64,000 bases of DNA from an uncultured Eubacterium sp. (GTDB lineage: Bacteria > Bacillota > Clostridia > Lachnospirales > Lachnospiraceae): positions 56,438 to 120,437 of the forward strand of contig CAJTXO010000012.1 in NCBI GenBank assembly GCA_910583555.1, given 5' to 3'. The first letter of the stretch is position 1, and each line of letters starts with the position of its first letter. The notes beneath the pieces were generated by a model that ran no database searches, was not told the DNA's origin, and saw only the letters and a program-made list of their open reading frames with translations. A program made the translations under genes and the position numbers. Of this stretch, positions 54,320 to 63,687 are shown in pieces.

Positions 54320-56025
54320 GTGACAGAGGATCTGTTTTCCGGCTGCCATTCCCTGCCTGCAGGCACTTGTTTACACGGTGTTTATGAGATCATGGAAACG
54401 ATCGGAGCGGGAGGATTTGCCGTAACGTACCGGGGAATCCGGCAGGATACGGGCGAGGTAGTCGCTATCAAAGAATATTTTCCTCCCAGCCTTGCTGTGC
54501 GCACGAAACAGGAAGGCTTTTATGTATTGCACCCATTTCCGGAGAAAAATACCGGATTGTTTCAAAAAGGCCTCCGCCGTTTTGTCAATGAGGCAGGTAT
54601 TCTGAAATCGTTCCAGAATCTGGAGAGTATTGTCCCCGTTTATGATCTGTTTGAAGAAAATGGAACGGCTTATCTTGTGATGGAATATATAAACGGCCTG
54701 ACACTGGGCCAGTATGTGACAGAAAACGGTACATTTACCTTTCCGGAGATTTCGGCGCTGATCGCGCCGGTCATCCGCTCCCTGGCGGATATCCACGCGC
54801 GGGGACTGATCCACCGCGATGTCAGTCCGGACAACCTGATCCTCGGCACGGATAACCGGCTGCATCTCATTGATTTTGGCGCGGCGAGCAGGGAGAGTGC
54901 CGGCGATACAAAAAACACCGTGATCATCAAAGCCGGATATGCCCCGCCGGAGCAATATCTGCCGTCTGGTAAGACGGGTGCGTGGATTGACGTGTACGCC
55001 GTCTGTGCCACGATTTATTTTTGTGTGACTGGACACGCGCCGGCAGAGGCGATGCGCCGTCTGGACGCCGGTTCCCGGCAGCCGCTCCCGCATCTTGGGC
55101 ACTTGCTTTCCTGGCAGTACGCCATTTTGGAAAAAGGACTCCAGCTTCGTCCGGCAGACCGGTTCCAGAGTGCCGGCGAACTCTACGCGGCGTTGACGGG
55201 AACGGAGGAGCAGGTGGGAGAAGCGACGGTCCTGCACACGGAGCCGGCGGAGGCAGCCAGTCCCCGCCGGCGAAGGTTTCCAGTTTCCGCTTGTAAAGGA
55301 CGCCGGTTTTCGTCGGCGAAAGCCGCCAGTGCCCGCCGGGCTCGAAAAAAAATTTTGCCGCCGGGAGACGGGCAGACGTTTGGTATGTCGACGGTTCTGG
55401 TCCGCCGGGTACTGGCTGCGGTGATCGGTATCGCGGTACTTGGCGGGGGTGGTGTGTTTCTTTTCCGCATGTTCGGAGGGGGAGAGCCGGGAAGGCAGCA
55501 ATCGCCGGAAATATCCGGCAGCGGCGGTTCCGCTATAGAGCAGGGGTGTCTGTCGGGATGGAGTCGCAGCGGCCGCGTCAAACGGATAATGATTCCGAAA
55601 CGCAGCGGCCGCGAACGGATGATGTTTCTGAAATGCAGCCACCGCGGCAATCAGATAACGCTTCACGGACGCAGCCGCCGCGTCAAACGGATAACGATTC
55701 CCAGGCGGATACACTTGTCATGCCGGATGTGACGGGGAAAATACTGGAAAAAGCAAAAAAGAAAATCCATGCGCTGGATCCTTCCATTCAGATCAATGTC
55801 AGCTATGCGTATGATAAGAACGTTGGAAAGGGGAAAGTCGTGGGACAAAGTATTGCCAAAGGTGTATATTTTACGAAAAAGCAGATTCCATCTATTTCCC
55901 TTACAGTCAGTAAGGGGAAAAAGCCATCTGCCACAGTCCGCCCGAAGCCGGATGGACAAGAAGCTGCGCCTCCGGACTACAAGGTGAACGGTGACGATGA
56001 CCTTGTTACTATTCCGTTAGAGTAG
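54320..56025 (+). pseudogene. PknB-type Ser/Thr kinase with PASTA domain, frameshifted after the membrane helix
   Basis: GTG start at 54320 with GGAGG upstream. Cytoplasmic kinase domain (about 20-290): G-loop GAGGFAVTYRG, Lys in VAIKEYF, HRDVSPDN catalytic loop, DFG in LIDFGAAS, activation segment AGYAPPEQY. A basic juxtamembrane region and one membrane helix (VLAAVIGIAVLGGGGVFLF) follow. At GGGG 55543-55546 the frame is lost: the kinase frame runs into an Arg-rich tail ending 55732, while the frame starting 55546 gives a Gln/Pro/Asp linker of tandem repeats (PPRQTDNDS-like) and a PASTA domain (MPDVTGKILEKAKKKI...GQSIAKG...SLTVSKGKK) ending 56025. Adding one base restores a single protein of about 568 residues. 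Confidence 0.85.
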
Positions 56026-56030
56026 GATTC

Positions 56031-58058
56031 TTATGTTTTGGAGCGGTTGATCAGTTTGGCGTAGCTTCTTGCTTTTGACCGGACCGCTCGGATATCCACT
56101 TTTCGGGGGACGCCGAAGAAGGTTTTGCTCCCGATCTTTTTTAGCTGTCTGCCTTTAAAGGTAATCTTTTTTAATTTTTTATCCTGATAGAGAACTCTTT
56201 TCCCCAGTGATTTCAGACGTGTGCCAAACTGTATATTAGTCAGGCTTTTACATGAGGCAAAGGCTTCCGAGTCTATTTTTGTGACATAATTTCCAATCAC
56301 CGCGGATTTTAATTTTTTATGTTTTCGGAATGCGTTCTTTTCTATGCGGGTTACTTTGTAAAGCGTCCCGTTTATCATTATCGTGTCGGCTATCCGCAGT
56401 TTTTTCAGTTTTTTATCAGTTGTGCCGAGCACGGTGGCACTGTTTTTGCTGGTAATCCGGTATTTGATCTTATTGATTGTAACGGTTTTGGCAGTGGATT
56501 TATTTTTCTTCTGTTCCGGCTCGGCTGTTTGCGGGTGTGAGGTGTTTTGGCCGGGGGAAGGGCTGGGACTGTTAGTCGCAACGATCACCGGCTGTTCCGT
56601 TGGTAAGTCGGCTGGTGGAACTGTCGTAGGGTGTGGCAGGGACGGGATTGGGGTGCCCGTCGGCTGCCCGACCGGTGGTTCTGTTGGCACATTCGTCGGC
56701 GAAACTGCCGGGGACTGAATTGGCGCTGCCGAAGCCGATGGAGAACAAACGGGCGGATCTGCCGGGCTTATGGTCGGCTGGACGGTCGGAGTGTTCGTGG
56801 ATGAAGGGAAAATCGTTGGCTGTTCTGCCGGTGCGTTTGTCGGTGTGGTTGTGGGGGGGACGGTTGGCTGTATTTCCGGGGATTCCACTGGTGCAGCTGT
56901 CGGGGAGACTGCAGGTGGCGTGGGAATCGAGGGGATGCACGACGGGGAAGCAGCAGGTGGCGTGGGAACCGATGGGATGGCCGTCGGGGAAACCGTCGGA
57001 GTCATTACCGGAACGGATGGAGGTGTTGTCGGTTCCGGGTTTCCCGGCATGATCACTTCGCCGTTTTCTCCCTGCTGGTACATCAGGTGATGCTCGTTTA
57101 AGTACTGGATCACAGGACTGTCGGATGGCAGCACTGTTTCTGTCTGGAATAGTACGTTAGGGTAGTTGTTCAAATGAAATACGGAAAGATCGGTCAGCCC
57201 TTCCGGGATGACGATCGTCAGTCCTTTTTCATTGGGGAAGGCATCCGGCGCAGCTTCTTTCACACAGTCCGTGCCGGGGAGTTTGATCTTATTCAGATGT
57301 TCGCAGCCATCAAAAATATGAGAACCTATTGTTTGCAGGGAGTCGCTCAAATAAAATTCTATAAAATGGGAGTTTGCCAGAGCGTAACTGTCCAAATGTA
57401 AAACAGTTTTTGTCATGCGGGCATCTCCTTTGACAGTTAAATTAGAAAAAGCGTAGGCATGAATGGTGTCGATTGATCCCAAGAGGTTAAAATTACCCTC
57501 TACCGTGGCGTCTTTAAACGAATCGTTATATATGGTTCCATTTGTCAGATGGAACGTTACGTTACTTTTAAACTGCGCGTTGGCAAAAGAGGAGGCTCCG
57601 ATCAGGGCATTTTTATAATCCTGGAACAAAAAATCGCCCCGTATGACAGAACCATAGAAAGAACGGCTGGAAATCGCATACCCGCCTACTTCTGATGCAA
57701 TCTTTACGGCAGGCAGTATTTTTTGCTCAAATGCCCCGGTGATCGTACCGTCATCTGCCTTGAAATGCATGATGCTGATGATCTGTTTTATCACGGGGAG
57801 CAAAGAACCAGATGGTACCTTATAGGAACTTTCTATCGTGATATCTCCGACCGTGTTTTGTGACTCGTCGTATCCGCATACGCCCCATAAGTTACTGTTT
57901 GTGGAAGAGGCTTTGGTAGTGATGATTCCGTTTGTTGATACCCACTTATCTGTTTCCGCGTTTGAAATCGTGGAGGTGCATAGGCATAAAGCGATCATGC
58001 ACAGCAGGCTGATGGTTTGTTTCATATTTTTCTTACGCAATATTTTTCCCCGGTTCAT
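56031..58058 (-). CDS. Secreted BspA-like LRR protein with Pro/Thr linker
   Basis: 675 residues, ATG at 58058 with GAGAGGGGA upstream. Signal peptide (about 12-34), an irregular N-terminal leucine-rich region (90-310; DSLQTIGSHIFDGCEHLNKI), a Pro/Thr/Ser linker of about 190 residues (335-525) and a C-terminal LRR_5 block (540-675; VTRIEKNAFRKHKKLKSAVI, LTNIQFGTRLKSLGKRVLY). No anchor motif. It is convergent with the kinase gene (5 bp apart) and divergent from the hybrid kinase gene. Confidence 0.88.
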   Translation of the reverse strand: MNRGKILRKKNMKQTISLLCMIALCLCTSTISNAETDKWVSTNGIITTKASSTNSNLWGVCGYDESQNTVGDITIESSYKVPSGSLLPVIKQIISIMHFKADDGTITGAFEQKILPAVKIASEVGGYAISSRSFYGSVIRGDFLFQDYKNALIGASSFANAQFKSNVTFHLTNGTIYNDSFKDATVEGNFNLLGSIDTIHAYAFSNLTVKGDARMTKTVLHLDSYALANSHFIEFYLSDSLQTIGSHIFDGCEHLNKIKLPGTDCVKEAAPDAFPNEKGLTIVIPEGLTDLSVFHLNNYPNVLFQTETVLPSDSPVIQYLNEHHLMYQQGENGEVIMPGNPEPTTPPSVPVMTPTVSPTAIPSVPTPPAASPSCIPSIPTPPAVSPTAAPVESPEIQPTVPPTTTPTNAPAEQPTIFPSSTNTPTVQPTISPADPPVCSPSASAAPIQSPAVSPTNVPTEPPVGQPTGTPIPSLPHPTTVPPADLPTEQPVIVATNSPSPSPGQNTSHPQTAEPEQKKNKSTAKTVTINKIKYRITSKNSATVLGTTDKKLKKLRIADTIMINGTLYKVTRIEKNAFRKHKKLKSAVIGNYVTKIDSEAFASCKSLTNIQFGTRLKSLGKRVLYQDKKLKKITFKGRQLKKIGSKTFFGVPRKVDIRAVRSKARSYAKLINRSKT

Positions 58059-58101
58059 CGTAAACAGTCCCCTCTCTTTAACGTTTGTTTCTTATAGGGA
58101 T

Positions 58102-58130
58102 AGTATATCATATGCAGGGGGGACTGTCAA
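58102..58130 (-). promoter_or_regulatory. Promoter of the LRR protein gene
   Basis: -35 TTGACA (58130-58125), 17-bp spacer, -10 TATACT (58107-58102). Confidence 0.85.
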
Positions 58131-58225
58131 AATAGGTTCACAGTAGACAATGGCGGAGGAACATGTTATAATCAGGTTAATATGGGTTGTCGGAATTTAT
58201 TTACATAAAGAAAAAATTGTAAACT

Positions 58226-58246
58226 TATAATATATGTAAGAATTAG
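58226..58246 (+). promoter_or_regulatory. -10 element and single copy of the 13-mer seen at 49268
   Basis: TATAAT at 58226-58231 followed at 58234-58246 by atgtaagaattag, the exact reverse complement of the 13-mer repeated at 49268 and 49289. I see no second copy 21 bp away. Confidence 0.45.
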
Positions 58247-58266
58247 CAAATACAGGAGGAAAGAAG

Positions 58267-61200
58267 ATGTATCATTGCCATATTCATTTTTATTTTGCGG
58301 GTGCTCCGAACAGGGTGTTTGAAATCATGAGGGAAATGTCCCCGCTCGATCCTTTTACGCACAGTTTTTTTGAGAGCGAGAAGCCGGAGAGGGAACTGGC
58401 GGCTCAGGCGGATGTGATCTTGGCCGCATTACAGGGAATGAATGTAAAGGAAGCAGCAGGGTTGCTGGCTTCAGGCAGGCGGGATGGCGCGGAGATCATT
58501 TTGCTTGCCGAAAAGGAGCAGATCAAGGATCTGACAGATGCCCTGCCGGAGGTTAAGGATATATGGACGCCTCCTCTGTCCGATGAGGAGATACGTTTCC
58601 GTTTTCTCAGGTGGCAGCAGGCGTATAAAATGCGCATGGATTTTTGGGAAACCAGCCACTATCTGGAGGCAACGATCAACAATGTGCCGAACCTGGTGTG
58701 GTTTAAAGATAAGGATGGCGTTCATGAGAAGGTAAACGACAGCTTCTGCCAGACCGTCGGGAAGACGAGGGAACAGGTAGAGGGGCGTCGTCATGCCTAT
58801 ATCTGGGATGTCGAAGAGGACGACCCGGTGTGCATTGAGTCCGAACGCGAGGTTATGACGAAGGAAAAGACGTATGTGTCGGAGGAGACGATCAGAACCG
58901 GCGAGGGGATGCGCCAGCTTACGACATACAAATCGCCATTGTACAATGTGGATGGAAGCGTAATGGGGACAGTCGGCGTGGCCATCGATGTGACAAAAGA
59001 GCGTGAGTATGAACAGGAGATCATCCGGAAAAACCAGTCATTTGAAAAGATTTTTACTTCGATCGAATGCGGCGTAATGCTCCATTCGGAGGACGGAAAA
59101 CAGATCATCAGTATTAACAGGGCGGCGCTCAAGATTTTAGGCTATGAGTCCAAAGAGGAACTGGAAGCAAAAGGGTTTCAAATGATCGCGCCTTCTGTTA
59201 TGGATGAGGATAAGCCAAAGCTCATCGAAGCGATTCGGGGACTGCGGGAAGTGGGGGATAATGTCGGCGTGGAGTACCGCGTGCAGCACGATAACGGGGA
59301 GATTTTACATATTATGGGAAACGTAAAAATGCTGGAGGAAAACGGACAGCATGTCTATCAGCGTTTCCTGTTAGATTGTACGGCTCAGAAGCTGCAGGAA
59401 AAGAAGAAGGAAAAGCGGCATAAAGAGCTTGTCCAGGCGCTGAGTGTTGATTACAAACTCGTCTGCTTCTTTGATCTGGATACCGGTTTTGGATTCCGGG
59501 TGCAAAGTGACGAGAAGATGTTCGCTGATGCTTTTGATGAGGATCTGTCCCTGGATGTGGGGATGGAAAAGTACATAGAGACGTTTGTGCATGAGGATGA
59601 CCGGGAAATGCTGCGGGAGGCGTCTTCACGGGAAGTTTTCCTGAAAGAACTGGCGGAGAAGAAAGTGTATTCCGTGAACTACCGCATATTGAAAGAGGGA
59701 TCTGTCAAGTATTTCCAGATGAAGGCTGTGCGCGCGGGTACGTGGAAGCAGAACCACGGTATCGTATTGGGCTTCCACAGTGTGGACGAGGAGATCCGGA
59801 ATGAGATGGAGCAGAAGAACCTGCTGGAGGATGCGCTCATGCAGGCCAATCAGGCGAGCAAGGCAAAGAGTGTATTCCTTTCCCATATGTCACACGATAT
59901 CCGCACGCCGATGAACGCGATCATCGGTTTTACCGCGCTGGCTATCACGCACATTGAACAGAGGGAGCAGGTGGAGGAATATCTGAAGAAGATCATGACA
60001 TCCGGGAATCACTTGCTGAGCCTGATCAATGATGTTCTCGATATGAGCCGTATCGAAAGCGGCAAAATGCACCTGGAGGAAAAACTGTGCAGCCTGCCCG
60101 ATATCCTGCACGAGCTGCGTAATATTCTGCAGTCCGATATTCGCGCCAAACAGCTGGAATTGTATTTGGATGCGGTTGATGTCATGAACGAGGAAATCTA
60201 CTGTGATAAACTTCGTTTGAACCAGGTTCTTCTGAATCTGCTTAGCAATTCCGTGAAATATACAACGGCGGGCGGCATCGTCAGCCTGCGTGTGACGGAA
60301 AAAGGCGGGGCGCCGAAAGGATACGCGAATTACGAGTTTACGATCAAGGATACCGGTATCGGTATGAGTGAAGAGTTTGTTTTACATATATTTGAACCAT
60401 TTGAGAGGGAGAGAACGACGACGAGCAGCGGGATCGAGGGCGCTGGTCTCGGGATGGCGATCACGAAAAATATCGTTGATATGATGAACGGAACGATCAA
60501 TGTAAAGAGCGAGAAGGGAGTGGGGACGGAGTTTACCGTTGGATTTACATTCCGCCTCAGTCCGGAAACAAAAACGTATCAGGAGATCCCGGAATTGAAA
60601 AACTGCAGGGCGCTCGTGGTAGACGATGATTTCGATACGTGTGACAACGTCTCGTTCATGCTGGAACAGCTTGGTCTGCGCGCGGAGTGGACCCTGTCCG
60701 GTAAAGAGGCAGTGCTGCGCACGCGTCAGGCTTCCACAAGGGGAGACAGCTACAGCGTTTATATCATTGACTGGCTGCTCCCGGATATGAATGGCATTGA
60801 AGTGACGCGCAGGATCCGCAAGGAGATGGGCGAGGATGTATCGGTGATCGTCCTGACTGCCTATGACTGGTCGGAGATCGAGAGTGAGGCGAAGGAAGCC
60901 GGCGTTACGGCATTCTGCAGTAAGCCGCTGTTCATGTCGGAACTGAGCACCTGCCTGAATTCGGTTGTCAATGCGGAGGAGATGGAGGAAACAGAAGACG
61001 AGTTTGAGATTGAAGACCTTCCGAAAGGACGCATCCTTTTGGCCGAGGACAATGAGTTAAACCAGGAGATTGCGGTGGCGATTCTGGAAGAGGGCGGTCT
61101 TGAAGTGGAAGTTGCGGGGAATGGGCAGATCGCCGTGGAAATGCTGAAAAAATCGGAGCCGGGATATTACCAGCTCGTGCTCATGGATGTGAAGATGCCG

Positions 61201-61401
61201 GTGATGAATGGGTATGAGGCCACGAAAGCCGTGCGAAAGCTGGAAAATAAAGAACTGGCGTCGATACCGATTTTCGCGATGACGGCAAATGCGTTTGAAG
61301 AGGACAAACGGGAGGCCCTGAACTGCGGGATGAACGGGCATCTGGCGAAGCCGATCGATGTCGATCAGCTGTTTAAGCTGTTGAGAAAAGTATTGTCCTG
61401 A
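58267..61401 (+). CDS. Cytoplasmic hybrid sensor histidine kinase with two receiver domains
   Basis: 1044 residues, no membrane helix. A receiver-like N-terminal region (about 1-115) is followed by PAS domains (about 130-250, 255-375 and a PAS-like 390-500), HisKA with phosphoacceptor His in FLSHMSHDIRTPMNAI, HATPase with NLLSNSVKY, DTGIGM and GAGLGMAI, then two receivers. Receiver 1 has its Asp in IIDWLLPDMNG. Receiver 2 has LLAEDNELNQEI, LMDVKMPVMNGY and Lys in HLAKPIDV. No histidine phosphotransfer domain is attached, so a partner is expected. AGGAGG precedes the ATG. Confidence 0.93.
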   Translation: MYHCHIHFYFAGAPNRVFEIMREMSPLDPFTHSFFESEKPERELAAQADVILAALQGMNVKEAAGLLASGRRDGAEIILLAEKEQIKDLTDALPEVKDIWTPPLSDEEIRFRFLRWQQAYKMRMDFWETSHYLEATINNVPNLVWFKDKDGVHEKVNDSFCQTVGKTREQVEGRRHAYIWDVEEDDPVCIESEREVMTKEKTYVSEETIRTGEGMRQLTTYKSPLYNVDGSVMGTVGVAIDVTKEREYEQEIIRKNQSFEKIFTSIECGVMLHSEDGKQIISINRAALKILGYESKEELEAKGFQMIAPSVMDEDKPKLIEAIRGLREVGDNVGVEYRVQHDNGEILHIMGNVKMLEENGQHVYQRFLLDCTAQKLQEKKKEKRHKELVQALSVDYKLVCFFDLDTGFGFRVQSDEKMFADAFDEDLSLDVGMEKYIETFVHEDDREMLREASSREVFLKELAEKKVYSVNYRILKEGSVKYFQMKAVRAGTWKQNHGIVLGFHSVDEEIRNEMEQKNLLEDALMQANQASKAKSVFLSHMSHDIRTPMNAIIGFTALAITHIEQREQVEEYLKKIMTSGNHLLSLINDVLDMSRIESGKMHLEEKLCSLPDILHELRNILQSDIRAKQLELYLDAVDVMNEEIYCDKLRLNQVLLNLLSNSVKYTTAGGIVSLRVTEKGGAPKGYANYEFTIKDTGIGMSEEFVLHIFEPFERERTTTSSGIEGAGLGMAITKNIVDMMNGTINVKSEKGVGTEFTVGFTFRLSPETKTYQEIPELKNCRALVVDDDFDTCDNVSFMLEQLGLRAEWTLSGKEAVLRTRQASTRGDSYSVYIIDWLLPDMNGIEVTRRIRKEMGEDVSVIVLTAYDWSEIESEAKEAGVTAFCSKPLFMSELSTCLNSVVNAEEMEETEDEFEIEDLPKGRILLAEDNELNQEIAVAILEEGGLEVEVAGNGQIAVEMLKKSEPGYYQLVLMDVKMPVMNGYEATKAVRKLENKELASIPIFAMTANAFEEDKREALNCGMNGHLAKPIDVDQLFKLLRKVLS

Positions 61402-61436
61402 GAAGGTAGAGGTTTAGGTCTGAATTATGATGTAAA

Positions 61437-61494
61437 AAGAGAATTTCGTCATAACGGTTCAACTGCCCGTTGAACTGCTGTGCGAAATTCTCTT
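61437..61494 (+). terminator. Nested hairpin after the hybrid kinase gene
   Basis: Perfect 12-bp outer stem AAGAGAATTTCG/CGAAATTCTCTT with an inner GTTCAAC/GTTGAAC hairpin. T-rich 3' side; terminator likely in either direction. Confidence 0.65.
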
Positions 61495-61583
61495 CTTGCG
61501 TTATTGCGATACTTATTTGATCATACTACAATAAAGAAGAAAGTGATAGACGAAAAAAGGAACGCGCGTAAGGAGGATTCACA

Positions 61584-62420
61584 ATGAACGATCTGAAAAC
61601 AGGAGAGGTTATAAGTAAAAGGCGTAAAGAACTGGGCCTGACGCAGAATCAGCTCGCCCAAAAACTGAACCTTTCATTCCAGGCAGTATCCAAGTGGGAA
61701 AATGGTTCCGCATATCCCGATATCACGTCACTTCCCAAACTGGCGGCTGCCCTTAACACGACTGTGGACGCGTTGCTCGGTTACAGTAGTGTGGAAACGG
61801 ATTATGACAGGCGGTACAGCACGGAAGGGTATTACTGGGGACTGATGCCGAACCGGCTCTGTTATGACATTATGAAAATCCTTCCGCCGATCCGGCCGTA
61901 CCGTGTGCTGGACATCGGATGCGGAGAGGGGAAGGACGCCGTCTTTTTTGCGAAATGTGGTTATGCGGTCACTGCGTTCGATCAGTCCGAGCAGGGGATT
62001 GAAAAGGCAAAAAGGCTGGCGGAGCACAACCAGGTGGAAGTGAATTTCTTTAAGGCCGATCTCTTTGATTATCGGCCGGACAGGGAGTTTGACATTGTAT
62101 TTAGCAGCGGTGTGCTGCACTTTTTGCCTGCGACGGTGAGACAGGAACTGACGGGAAGTTTAAAAGAGTGTACCGCTGAAAACGGAATCCATGCCTTAAA
62201 CGTGTTTGTCAATAAGCCGTTTCTCACCCGTGTTCCCGATAAAACAAGAGAGGAAGATAAACGGCATCCGTGGTACTCGGGAGAGCTGTTTGGGTATTAC
62301 CATGACTGGCTGTTCCATATGTGCCGGGAGGAAATCTTTGACTGCAACAGCGGCGGCATTCCCCACAAGCACTGTATGGATACGCTGATCGCGCAAAAAA
62401 AGGAAGGGGAGATGGAATAA
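61584..62420 (+). CDS. XRE-type HTH fused to class I SAM methyltransferase
   Basis: 278 residues. Residues 8-62 form an XRE helix-turn-helix (LGLTQNQLAQKLNLSFQAVS, KWENGSAYPD). From about 100 a SAM-binding Rossmann domain of the TehB/UbiE style appears: VLDIGCGEGKDAVFFAKCGY, FDIVFSSGVLHF. Such fusions may sense and modify small toxic compounds. The target is unknown. AAGGAGG upstream; the stop overlaps the purC start by one base. Confidence 0.88.
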   Translation: MNDLKTGEVISKRRKELGLTQNQLAQKLNLSFQAVSKWENGSAYPDITSLPKLAAALNTTVDALLGYSSVETDYDRRYSTEGYYWGLMPNRLCYDIMKILPPIRPYRVLDIGCGEGKDAVFFAKCGYAVTAFDQSEQGIEKAKRLAEHNQVEVNFFKADLFDYRPDREFDIVFSSGVLHFLPATVRQELTGSLKECTAENGIHALNVFVNKPFLTRVPDKTREEDKRHPWYSGELFGYYHDWLFHMCREEIFDCNSGGIPHKHCMDTLIAQKKEGEME

Positions 62421-63265
62421 TGGAACCGGTATATCGTGGAAAAGTACGGGAAATATATGATGTTTCCGACGAGCATTTGGTAATCGTCACGACGGATAGC
62501 ATATCAGCTTTTGATTCTATCCTTCCTGTCATTGTGAAGGACAAAGGCAGGATACTCAATCAGATATCCAATTTCTGGTTTGCAAAAACGAAACAGATCA
62601 TTCCCAATCATGTGGTAGAGGACCGGGTGGAACATATGCTGCCGTTTTTTCAGAACGACCGATTTCGAAACCGAACGGTGATGGTCGAAAAACTGCAGAT
62701 GCTTCCCTTTGAATTTGTCGTGCGGGGTTATCTGTTTGGCACGATGTGGGACGCATATAAAAAGGGAGAGGGTTTTTGCGGCATTTCGATGGCCGGCAAT
62801 CTCAAACTGGCGCAGAAGTTCGATGAGCCTTTGCTGACCCCGGCAATCAAACATGACGTCGGACATGATGAATATGTCAGCTTAACATGTGTGGAAAAGA
62901 AGCTGGGTAAGGAGCGGGCAAATAAGATTGCCGCGGTTTGTCTGGAGCTATACAGAAAATGCAGTGAATATGCGTTGTCAAAAGGACTGATCATCGCGGA
63001 CGCCAAGTTTGAGTTTGGCCTCAATACACAGGGAGAACTTGTTTTGGCGGATGAAATATTTACGCCGGATTCCAGCCGGTTTTGGGATGAGGCTGATTAT
63101 GAAACGGGCGTTTCACCAAAATCATTTGATAAGCAGTTTTTGCGGGATTGGCTGTCAGAGCATAAGGTGAATGGGGAATATCTGTTTGACAAGGTGCCGG
63201 AGCATGTACTGGAACAGACGAGACAGCGTTATCAGGAATGTCTGAACAGGATTGTGGGCCAGTGA
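62420..63265 (+). CDS. purC: Phosphoribosylaminoimidazole-succinocarboxamide synthase
   Basis: Joins CAIR and aspartate in purine synthesis. 281 residues: YRGKVREIYDVSDEHLVIVT, DSISAFDSILP, FEFVVRGYLFG, IADAKFEFGL and LADEIFTPDSSRFW. No other pur gene is nearby; it is coupled instead to the HTH-methyltransferase gene. Confidence 0.95.
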   Translation: MEPVYRGKVREIYDVSDEHLVIVTTDSISAFDSILPVIVKDKGRILNQISNFWFAKTKQIIPNHVVEDRVEHMLPFFQNDRFRNRTVMVEKLQMLPFEFVVRGYLFGTMWDAYKKGEGFCGISMAGNLKLAQKFDEPLLTPAIKHDVGHDEYVSLTCVEKKLGKERANKIAAVCLELYRKCSEYALSKGLIIADAKFEFGLNTQGELVLADEIFTPDSSRFWDEADYETGVSPKSFDKQFLRDWLSEHKVNGEYLFDKVPEHVLEQTRQRYQECLNRIVGQ

Positions 63266-63269
63266 GAAG

Positions 63270-63504
63270 GTGACTCTTATTACCCGTCCGGGGCTTTTCG
63301 GGAAAACGCTGGACATGAGCAGTTCCTTTTAAAGTGCACGACCCGGACGAGGAAGCCTCACTGGAAGAGACTGTGCAGGCAGCGCTAAAACAGATCAGGG
63401 AAAAGAAGTGTGAGCAGACATTACTTGCACAGAGAATCAGAGAGGACGGTATCCGTAGGTACGGGTTTGCCTTTCGGGGAAAAGAAGTACTGATCGGGTC
63501 ATGA
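63270..63504 (+). pseudogene. Collapsed AAA-ATPase-like / PD-(D/E)XK (DUF1703) gene
   Basis: Two short pieces of one large family. 63270-63332 reads VTLITRPGLFGKTLDMSSSF then stop, matching the N-terminal P-loop region (usually TRPRRFGKTLNMSML). In the next frame 63322-63504 reads PFKVHDPDEEASLEETVQAA then ALKQIREKK...YGFAFRGKEVLIGS, matching the C-terminal end of the same proteins, normally more than 450 residues later. A large internal deletion is inferred. Confidence 0.75.
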
Positions 63505-63520
63505 TTTGTAAGGACAGCGC

Positions 63521-63577
63521 ATCGAAATGGCACTAACTATAGTTCATATTGCGCCATTCGATAAAATGTTTTATAAT
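63521..63577 (+). promoter_or_regulatory. Promoter with overlapping palindrome for the last gene
   Basis: -35 TTGCGC (63549-63554), 17-bp spacer, -10 TATAAT (63572-63577). An imperfect palindrome ATCGAAATGGC/GCCATTCGAT (63521-63562, one bulge, centred on AACTATAGTT) covers the -35. The leader to 63687 is about 105 nt with small hairpins (TTCCG/CGGAA and GCCAT/ATGGC). No known riboswitch recognised. Confidence 0.5.
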
Positions 63578-63687
63578 TAACATATGCTTAAGAGGGGGGA
63601 TTTGTTGTTTTTATTGTTTTGAAGTTTTCCGTAGCGGAAGCCATGTGAGATGATGGCGGTTCCGTCGCCGGAGAGAGGAGGCTGTTT

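Noticed and set aside
54371..55714. 447-codon minus-strand frame opposite the Ser/Thr kinase
   Set aside because: Low-complexity Arg/Ala composition, antisense to clear kinase motifs, no ribosome site.
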